Source: an uncultured Maritalea sp. (GTDB taxonomy: Bacteria; Pseudomonadota; Alphaproteobacteria; Rhizobiales; Devosiaceae). Taken from it: 11,284 nucleotides of DNA. This document shows, piece after piece, positions 6,571 to 11,284 of the stretch. The notes beneath the pieces are model-generated. The model saw only the letters and a list, made by a program, of their open reading frames with translations, was not told where the DNA came from and did not search any database. Every line of letters starts with the position of its first letter. Positions within the stretch are counted from its first letter, which is position 1. The stretch covers positions 1 through 11,284 of the forward strand of contig CAJXLH010000062.1 in NCBI GenBank assembly GCA_913055925.1, written 5' to 3'. The position numbers and the translations under genes were made by a program.

Positions 6571-6600
6571 GACAAAACAAAACGGGCCCGAAGGCCCGTT
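6571..6600 (-). terminator. Rho-independent terminator of infC
   Basis: On the minus strand AACGGGCC (6600-6593), loop TTCG, and GGCCCGTT (6588-6581) form a perfect eight-pair GC-rich stem with a UUCG tetraloop, followed by TTGTTTTG. It lies 28 nt beyond the infC stop codon and separates infC from the LuxR-type gene. Confidence 0.9.
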
Positions 6601-6627
6601 CAAAAAACTATCGAAAACCAATCAGAA

Positions 6628-7173
6628 TTACTTCTGAACCGTTGGCGCCAAGATCATGATCATTTGGCGGCCTTCTGTTTTCGGTTGTGCCTCAACTTTT
6701 GAAATTTCAGCAACGCGTTCACGCACTTTATGCAATAGCGCCAAACCAAGTTCTTGGTGCGCCATTTCACGACCGCGGAAACGCATGGTCATTTTCACCT
6801 TGTCGCCATTCTCGAGGAACTTCACAACGTTGCGCATCTTCACTTCAAAGTCGTGCGTATCCGTGTTGGGGCGCATTTTGACTTCTTTAACGTCGATCAC
6901 TTTTTGCTTTTTGCGCGCTTCTGCCGCTTTCTTTTGAGCGGCATATTTGTACTTACCCAAATCTAGGATTTTACAAACTGGCGGTTTGGCGTTTGGTGAG
7001 ATTTCAACCAAATCAAGGCCTGCATCACGGGCGCGTTCCATCGCCTCCCGGGTGCTTATGGTGCCGTGGTTGGTGCCTTGGTCATCAATGAGTTGAACTT
7101 CAGGTACGTTAATGTCACGATTTGCGCGTGGGCCCTCTTTTTGTGGCTGCACTGGTCTTTGCGGACGACGAAT
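6628..7173 (-). CDS. infC: Translation initiation factor IF-3, probable AUU start
   Basis: IF-3 binds the 30S subunit, keeps subunits apart and checks start-codon/initiator-tRNA pairing. The product is 181 residues from the AUU start, close to the 180 of E. coli. It has the N-domain with GPRANRDINVPEVQLID and GLDLVEISPNAKPPVCKI, a lysine-rich linker (KKAAEARKKQK), and the C-domain with MRPNTDTHDFEVKM and MRFRGREMAHQELG. The frame is also open to an ATG at 7218, adding 15 residues (MAVIRIRLSAEGTST). I prefer ATT at 7173-7171: it gives the family N-terminus (M)RRPQRP, it has AGAAGGA at nine bases, and the ATG has no Shine-Dalgarno and abuts a candidate -10 box. An AUU start in E. coli infC allows IF-3 to repress its own translation; the same control is likely here. 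It ends in a strong terminator. Confidence 0.93.
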   Translation of the reverse strand: MRRPQRPVQPQKEGPRANRDINVPEVQLIDDQGTNHGTISTREAMERARDAGLDLVEISPNAKPPVCKILDLGKYKYAAQKKAAEARKKQKVIDVKEVKMRPNTDTHDFEVKMRNVVKFLENGDKVKMTMRFRGREMAHQELGLALLHKVRERVAEISKVEAQPKTEGRQMIMILAPTVQK

Positions 7174-7182
7174 GGTGCTTGT

Positions 7183-7187
7183 TCCTT
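7183..7187 (-). promoter_or_regulatory. Shine-Dalgarno that decides the infC start
   Basis: On the minus strand AAGGA (within AGAAGGAAC) ends nine bases before ATT at 7173-7171. No comparable sequence precedes the ATG at 7218. This favours the rare AUU start codon. Confidence 0.75.
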
Positions 7188-7218
7188 CTGCTGATAAGCG
7201 AATTCGAATTACGGCCAT

Positions 7219-7247
7219 AAAATCTGGTCAAACGCGCATAAAGTCAA
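7219..7247 (-). promoter_or_regulatory. Candidate infC promoter
   Basis: On the minus strand TTGACT (7247-7242), a 17-nt spacer and GATTTT (7224-7219) form a promoter with a good -35 and a weak -10. The start of transcription would be near 7212. The ATG at 7218 would then lie upstream of the mRNA 5' end, while the AUU at 7173 would have a leader of about 40 nt. Confidence 0.42.
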
Positions 7248-7275
7248 CCTTTTAGACCTGATATTTCTCTCGATA

Positions 7276-7304
7276 TTGCGAATTTTAGCCCGCTCTTTTA
7301 TCAA
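7276..7304 (+). promoter_or_regulatory. Candidate promoter of the alpha/beta hydrolase gene
   Basis: TTGCGA (7276-7281), a 17-nt spacer and TATCAA (7299-7304) fit a sigma70-type promoter. Transcription would begin near 7311, 25 nt before the ATG at 7336. This argues against the in-frame TTG at 7276 being the start codon, since that TTG forms part of the -35 element. Confidence 0.5.
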
Positions 7305-7335
7305 GTTTGGCAAAAAGCCAGCCAAAGAGCGCGAA

Positions 7336-8106
7336 ATGACCAACTCCGCAGTTCAGTTTTTAGACCTCGGCGAAGGCCCAAGCCAACGCCAGATTGCCTA
7401 TGCGCACCAAACCGGTCGGTCACCTAGCTTATTTTGGCTCGGCGGCTACAATTCAGACATGCAAGGCAATAAAGCCCAAGCGCTGGTTGAATTGGGCAAC
7501 GAGCATGGTTTTGCGGTGACCCGTTTTGATTATATGGCGCACGGACAATCAACCGGCGACTTCCATCAAGCCAACATTTCTTTGTGGCTAGAAGATGCGA
7601 TCGCTGTTTTCAATGAGTGCTGCGAAGGGCCGCAAATTTTGGTGGGGTCGTCGATGGGCGGATGGCTTGCGATGCTCCTAAATCAACACATACGCGCGCA
7701 AGGCGCTGGCAAAATTGTCGGCATGTTACTGATTGCACCGGCGGTCGATATGACGCGCGAACTAGTGCCGCAGCGTTTTTCACAAAGCCAATTGGCGGAA
7801 ATGAAAAGCAAAGGGTTTATTGAGGTGCCCAGCAAGTATGGTGACGGGCCCTATGTTTACACGCAAAATCTAATCGATGACGGCGAGAAGCACCTTTTAC
7901 TTGGTACACCGATCGAAACAGAGTGCCCTGTGCATATTTTACAAGGGCAACAGGATCCTGATGTGCCTGCATCTCATGCTGAGCGGTTGCTACAACATCT
8001 CATGCTGGATGAGGCGCAATTGACAATGTTGCCGGATGGTGACCACCGCCTGTCCCGTCCTGAAGATTTGGATTTGTTGAAGCGCTCTATTCTTCAGTTT
8101 GTTTGA
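7336..8106 (+). CDS. Alpha/beta hydrolase (serine esterase/thioesterase type)
   Basis: This is a 256-residue cytoplasmic alpha/beta-hydrolase without a signal peptide. The nucleophile elbow is GSSMGGW (104-110) with S106, the likely acid is D207 in the QQDPDVP segment, and the catalytic histidine is H237 in GDHRLSR. The oxyanion-hole strand FWLGGYNSDM (33-42) and RFDYMAHGQS (63-72) are typical of the ABHD10-like carboxylesterase/thioesterase group common in alphaproteobacteria. The substrate cannot be told from sequence. The ATG at 7336 is preferred to the earlier in-frame TTG because it follows the candidate promoter and fits the family start; AAAGAG upstream is a weak Shine-Dalgarno. It is the only plus-strand gene in the middle of the window, diverges from infC, and its last 20 nt overlap the end of the opposing SDR gene. 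Confidence 0.9.
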   Translation: MTNSAVQFLDLGEGPSQRQIAYAHQTGRSPSLFWLGGYNSDMQGNKAQALVELGNEHGFAVTRFDYMAHGQSTGDFHQANISLWLEDAIAVFNECCEGPQILVGSSMGGWLAMLLNQHIRAQGAGKIVGMLLIAPAVDMTRELVPQRFSQSQLAEMKSKGFIEVPSKYGDGPYVYTQNLIDDGEKHLLLGTPIETECPVHILQGQQDPDVPASHAERLLQHLMLDEAQLTMLPDGDHRLSRPEDLDLLKRSILQFV

Positions 8107-8941
8107 AGATTGCGTCCAGCCCTTCGCGATAAGTTGGGAATCTGAGCGTGATACCTAAATCCTTTTTCAACCGTGCGTTTCCACACCGCTTGTTGTCGCC
8201 ATAAAATGAACGCGCCATAGGCGTCATGTCTGCCGTTTCAAATGGCTCCTCAACTGGCGGATCAATGCCAAGCATCTTTGCAGCATGTTCCACGACGATT
8301 TGTGGCGGAGCTGGTTCATCATCAGCGCCGTTGAAGACGCCACTGGCCATCAGCTTGGCCGCCGCCACAACAATTTGCGCAATATCATCAACATGGATGC
8401 GATTGAATACCTGCCCGGGTTTGACAATCCGACGCGATTTGCCCGCTTTCAGTTTGTCGAAAGTGGACCGACCGGGGCCATAGATCCCTGCCAGCCGGAA
8501 AGTTGCAAATGGAATGTTTTTGGTTGAGCAAACTGCCTGCCAACCATCTTCGGCTTCAACACGCCATTTGCCGCGCTTTGAGACGGGTTTTGGCACTGTA
8601 GTTTCCGAAATCCAAGCCCCGTCAAAATCGCCATATACGCCAACGGTGGAAAGATACCCTAACCACTGCAGCGCTTTCGCGCGCTCAAGAAAATTGGGGA
8701 TCGTGTTTAGAACAGGGTCGCCCATCTCAGATGGAGACGCCGACAAAACAATATGCGTTGCGTCAGCCAGATGTTCCGCGAGTTCGTCACTCAGCGCGCC
8801 ATCAAACACAACTGCTTCAAGACTTTGGTCGCGCAGTTTTTCGGCCTTTTCAGCTGATCGCGTGGTGCCAACAACGTCACCCGGCCACGCCCGCGCGATG
8901 GCTTTGCCCGAATAGCCCATGCCAAAAATCAGTAGTTTCAT
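8087..8941 (-). CDS. Atypical short-chain dehydrogenase/NAD(P)-binding epimerase-like protein (YeeZ-like)
   Basis: This 284-residue Rossmann-fold protein starts with the nucleotide-binding motif LIFGMGYSG (4-12; GxGxxG complete). It shows LSTVGVYGD at 97-105, FRLAGIYGPGR at 148-158 and NRIHVDDIA at 180-188, the landmarks of extended SDRs. The catalytic YxxxK pair is not visible; the equivalent region reads RGKWRVEAE (123-131), as in the atypical SDR group that includes E. coli YeeZ. Enzymatic activity is therefore uncertain. The ATG at 8941 is used, not the in-frame ATG at 8959, because it carries AGGGGA at good spacing, gives the family N-terminus, and overlaps the queG stop as ATGA. It is the last gene of the GST-queG-SDR operon. 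Confidence 0.88.
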   Translation of the reverse strand: MKLLIFGMGYSGKAIARAWPGDVVGTTRSAEKAEKLRDQSLEAVVFDGALSDELAEHLADATHIVLSASPSEMGDPVLNTIPNFLERAKALQWLGYLSTVGVYGDFDGAWISETTVPKPVSKRGKWRVEAEDGWQAVCSTKNIPFATFRLAGIYGPGRSTFDKLKAGKSRRIVKPGQVFNRIHVDDIAQIVVAAAKLMASGVFNGADDEPAPPQIVVEHAAKMLGIDPPVEEPFETADMTPMARSFYGDNKRCGNARLKKDLGITLRFPTYREGLDAIFKQTEE

Positions 8942-10065
8942 TGCGCGGTCCCCTGCCATTCGTCGATTACGCTTTGATCATTCTCGCTTGCTAACGCAAC
9001 CGTTTTTTGTTGCTCAAACTCTTCTGCGCTCAGCTGTTGTCCGAGCACCCACACTGCCGCCCCACGCACCACCGGATTTGGGTCTTTGATGTGCGCTTGA
9101 ACCAAAGATACATTTGGGTTCTCGGCGTTTCCCAATGCAATCAAAACGTTGCGCATAAATGCATCTCGCCCCAACCGTTTGACCGGCGAACCTGCGAACA
9201 TTTTCCGAAATGATGTGTCGTCAAGCTTAGCAAGTTCTTCAAGTTCCGGCGCACGCAAATCGTCGCGCATTTGAAGTTTTGCATCGGCTGTTGTTTTGGC
9301 AAATTTGTTCCATGGGCATACAGCCAAGCAATCATCACAACCATAAATTCGATTTCCAATCGGTTTGCGAAACTCGCTCGGTATGACACCTTTGAATTCA
9401 TTCGTTAGATAGGCGATGCAGCGCCGCGCGTCGAGCTTATAGGCTTCAGGAAACGCATTAGTTGGGCAAATATCCAAGCAGCGCGTGCAAGACCCGCAAT
9501 GGTCGACCTCTGGCGCATCTAGCGGCAGTTCGGCGTCGGTAAGAATTGTCCCAAGAAAAAGCCAGCACCCATGCTGCTTATTCACCACGACCGTATGTTT
9601 GCCTTGCCAGCCAACGCCTGTTTGTTGGGCCAGAGGCTTTTCCATCAATGGCGCTGTATCCACAAAAACTTTCACCTCGGCCGACGCACGGCGCGCGAGA
9701 ATATTTGCGAGTTCTTTCAGTTTGCCTTTGATGATTTCGTGATAATCACGATTGCGGGCATAAACTGAAATAATGCCCTTATCGGTTTCCCCCAGCAAAT
9801 CCATTGGGTTCTCGTCAGGCGTGTAATTATAGGCCAAAACGATTGCGCGTTTTGCATTAGACCACAGCGCGTCAGGCGACAATCGGCGCTCCAACGTCTC
9901 CGCCATCCAATCCATATCGCCGTGCCATTGCTGATCAATTGCGGACGCCAACCGACGCTGCTGCTCGGCCGGAAGGCTGGCTTTCGCGACACCAAATGCA
10001 ACAAACCCAAGCTTTTCAGCTCGGGTCTTTAGCTCTTTTACGATTGGCGCTAAGGCGTCGCTCAA
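8938..10065 (-). CDS. queG: Epoxyqueuosine reductase
   Basis: QueG carries out the last step of queuosine synthesis, reducing epoxyqueuosine to queuosine at position 34 of tRNAs with GUN anticodons. It is a cobalamin-dependent iron-sulfur enzyme. The 375-residue product has the family motifs: YARNRDYHEIIK (102-113), VDTAPLMEK with D136 as the likely catalytic aspartate, and GVGWQGKHT (150-158). There are two 4Fe-4S sites, built from C190, C193, C196, C200 and C216, C243, C246, C250. Its C-terminal part (about 300-345; NPVVRGAAVWVLGQ) is a HEAT-like repeat, as in full-length QueG. The start is TTG at 10065, overlapping the GST stop as TTGA; GGA is five bases upstream and the next in-frame methionine is residue 51, too late. 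It is translationally coupled to both neighbours. Confidence 0.96.
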   Translation of the reverse strand: MSDALAPIVKELKTRAEKLGFVAFGVAKASLPAEQQRRLASAIDQQWHGDMDWMAETLERRLSPDALWSNAKRAIVLAYNYTPDENPMDLLGETDKGIISVYARNRDYHEIIKGKLKELANILARRASAEVKVFVDTAPLMEKPLAQQTGVGWQGKHTVVVNKQHGCWLFLGTILTDAELPLDAPEVDHCGSCTRCLDICPTNAFPEAYKLDARRCIAYLTNEFKGVIPSEFRKPIGNRIYGCDDCLAVCPWNKFAKTTADAKLQMRDDLRAPELEELAKLDDTSFRKMFAGSPVKRLGRDAFMRNVLIALGNAENPNVSLVQAHIKDPNPVVRGAAVWVLGQQLSAEEFEQQKTVALASENDQSVIDEWQGTAQ

Positions 10066-10739
10066 AAATCCAGATCCGCATAGGTTTTAGAGGCTGGCAT
10101 GCCAACAACGCGATCAAGCAAAAGCGGACGAAATGCAGGGCGCGATTTTAAACGCTGGTACCAGTCCTTCACCTCCGGATAGGTGTCCCAGGTCACTTCG
10201 CTTAGATAATCGAGCGCTGAAAGCTGCGCTGCCAAGGCAAAATCAGCCATTGTCATTTCGTCTCCCGCCAACCAACGTCGGGTCGCCAGAACATAGTTGA
10301 AATAACTCAAATGCTCTTTCATGTTGTCGCGTGCGACGCGAAGAACCGCCGTATCAGGCGTTGATCCGCGGACGTCATTCTTGATGTATTTTTCTTCGAT
10401 GATATAGCGCGACACATCCTCAGAAAACTTGTTGAGTGCCCAATCCACCAAGCGGCGTGTTTCTGCCCGGGCAATTGGCTCTTTTGGCAACAATAGTGGC
10501 TCAGCGCCAAACTGCTCTTCAACAAATAAAGTCACAGCGCTCACGCCTACAAGCGTCAACTGGTCGTCAATATTGAAAATCGGCACTTCGCCCGCTGGGT
10601 TTATTTCCAAAAATGCAGGCTCGCGATGCCAAGCTTTGACATGTTGCAGTTCAATGTCGACGCCATATTCTGCGCACATTAGACGCACAAGCCGCGAGGC
10701 TGGATCTAGCGTGTAATGTAACAATTTTGGCGTTGCCAT
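10062..10739 (-). CDS. Glutathione S-transferase family protein
   Basis: The 225-residue cytosolic product has a thioredoxin-like N-terminal domain (about 4-80), including SRLVRLMCAEYG (15-26) and the cis-proline motif AGEVPIF (49-55). An all-helical C-terminal domain follows, with the N-capping signature MTMADFALAAQLSALDYL. S15 is the candidate glutathione-activating residue. The usual E-S pair that binds the glutamyl end of glutathione appears as VGVSAV (64-69), with valine instead of glutamate, so binding may differ from classic GSTs. GAGG lies seven bases before the ATG. It is the first gene of a tight operon with queG and the SDR. The substrate is not predictable, and a role in queuosine synthesis is not implied. 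Confidence 0.92.
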   Translation of the reverse strand: MATPKLLHYTLDPASRLVRLMCAEYGVDIELQHVKAWHREPAFLEINPAGEVPIFNIDDQLTLVGVSAVTLFVEEQFGAEPLLLPKEPIARAETRRLVDWALNKFSEDVSRYIIEEKYIKNDVRGSTPDTAVLRVARDNMKEHLSYFNYVLATRRWLAGDEMTMADFALAAQLSALDYLSEVTWDTYPEVKDWYQRLKSRPAFRPLLLDRVVGMPASKTYADLDF

Positions 10740-10784
10740 ATTTGCACCTCTTTTTGGGACTTTTTCGAACGCATCGTGAATTTC

Positions 10785-10801
10785 GTTATGTTTACGATAA
10801 C
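10785..10801. repeat. Short inverted repeat in the gst/uppP divergent intergenic region
   Basis: GTTAT (10785-10789) and ATAAC (10797-10801) are inverted copies separated by seven bases, roughly central in the 113-nt gap between two divergent genes. It may be an operator for either gene. I find no convincing -35/-10 pair for uppP or gst there, so this is only a candidate. Confidence 0.25.
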
Positions 10802-10852
10802 AAACTAAAGTTAATTTGCACCAAATTCTCGCGCGGATTGATAGGAGAAGTC

Positions 10853-11284
10853 ATGGCAGCGGATCAAGGCATTTTTGTGCCCCTAATCTTGGGCATTGTC
10901 GAAGGGCTTACCGAGTTTCTACCGGTTTCCTCAACCGCGCATATTTTGCTCCTAGGCGAATGGCTTGGTTTTGAAAATCCAGGACGCACGTTTGAGGTTT
11001 TGATTCAACTCGGGGCGATCCTTGCGATTGTCACCATCTATTTTAAGAAGCTGCTTGATCTATTGCTGGATGCCTTGCGCGGCAAAGCTTACGCGCTGAG
11101 GTTTGCGCTCGGTGTTATTCTCGCATCGTTTCCCGCGGCACTTGCTGGTGTCTTACTGCATGGCTACATCAAAAATGTGTTGTACAATACGCCGCTGGTG
11201 ATCTGCGCGATGTTAATTACGGGCGGGATCATTTTGATCATTGTCGATAAGATGCCGCTTAAACAAAAATACAAAGACATTTAC
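10853..11284 (+). CDS. uppP: Undecaprenyl-diphosphate phosphatase, 3' end outside the window
   Basis: UppP (BacA) dephosphorylates undecaprenyl diphosphate in the inner membrane, recycling the lipid carrier for peptidoglycan and other envelope polymers. The 144 codons present are about the first half of a protein that normally has about 265 residues. The first active-site motif is clear: GIVEGLTEFLPVSSTAH at 14-30, with the acidic pair E17 and E21, S27 and H30. FEVLIQLGAILAIVTIYF follows as a membrane helix and further hydrophobic segments reach the window edge. The second conserved motif (PGxSRS) is expected beyond position 11284. AGGAGA lies a few bases before the ATG. It diverges from the gst-queG-SDR operon. 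Confidence 0.96.
   Translation, partial: MAADQGIFVPLILGIVEGLTEFLPVSSTAHILLLGEWLGFENPGRTFEVLIQLGAILAIVTIYFKKLLDLLLDALRGKAYALRFALGVILASFPAALAGVLLHGYIKNVLYNTPLVICAMLITGGIILIIVDKMPLKQKYKDIY

Noticed and set aside
6581..6600. The perfect GC-rich palindrome as an operator or mobile-element end
   Set aside because: Position after infC, UUCG loop and following T-rich run make it a standard intrinsic terminator.
7174..7218. N-terminal 15-residue extension of IF-3 from the ATG at 7218
   Set aside because: No Shine-Dalgarno, not part of the family N-terminus, and adjacent to the candidate -10 box. It cannot be excluded without N-terminal data.
7276..7335. Upstream TTG start for the alpha/beta hydrolase
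   Set aside because: The TTG falls in a good -35 element and the ATG at 7336 gives the family-like start.

Overview
The window looks like a chromosomal housekeeping segment from an alphaproteobacterium, most likely of the order Hyphomicrobiales (Rhizobiales). The basis is protein flavour (IF3, L20, L35, PheS, PheT and the short-chain dehydrogenase) and a gene neighbourhood that, from memory, is typical of that order: uppP / GST / queG / SDR close to infC and rpmI-rplT-pheS-pheT. Base composition is near 50 % GC by eye. The genus cannot be fixed without a search. I see no mobile elements, tRNA or rRNA genes, or CRISPR arrays.

Layout from left to right. Positions 1-4940 carry a translation operon on the minus strand, read from right to left: rpmI (L35), rplT (L20), pheS, a two-domain exonuclease-ASCH gene, and pheT, which is cut by the left edge. 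The exonuclease-ASCH gene is wedged between the two subunits of phenylalanyl-tRNA synthetase and overlaps both. Positions 5106-6511 hold a three-gene minus-strand module: a membrane-anchored LuxR-type regulator, a four-helix membrane protein of DUF4199 type, and a VOC/glyoxalase-fold protein. It lies between infC and rpmI, which are adjacent in many bacteria. infC (IF3) follows at 6628-7173, with a strong UUCG terminator and very probably an AUU start codon.

At 7336-8106 an alpha/beta hydrolase gene runs on the plus strand, divergent from infC. It meets a minus-strand operon tail to tail: GST-like protein, then queG (epoxyqueuosine reductase), then an atypical SDR, joined by 4-nt stop/start overlaps. 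At the right edge uppP (undecaprenyl-diphosphate phosphatase) starts on the plus strand and runs out of the window.

Functionally the window centres on translation: initiation (IF3), the large ribosomal subunit (L35, L20), tRNAPhe charging (PheST) and tRNA queuosine modification (QueG). The most notable item is the DEDDh-exonuclease/ASCH fusion, two nucleic-acid-related domains in one protein, translationally locked into pheST. Next come the AUU start of infC, supported by promoter and Shine-Dalgarno placement, and the LuxR-DUF4199-VOC module, which has possible alternative RNA hairpins at one ribosome binding site.
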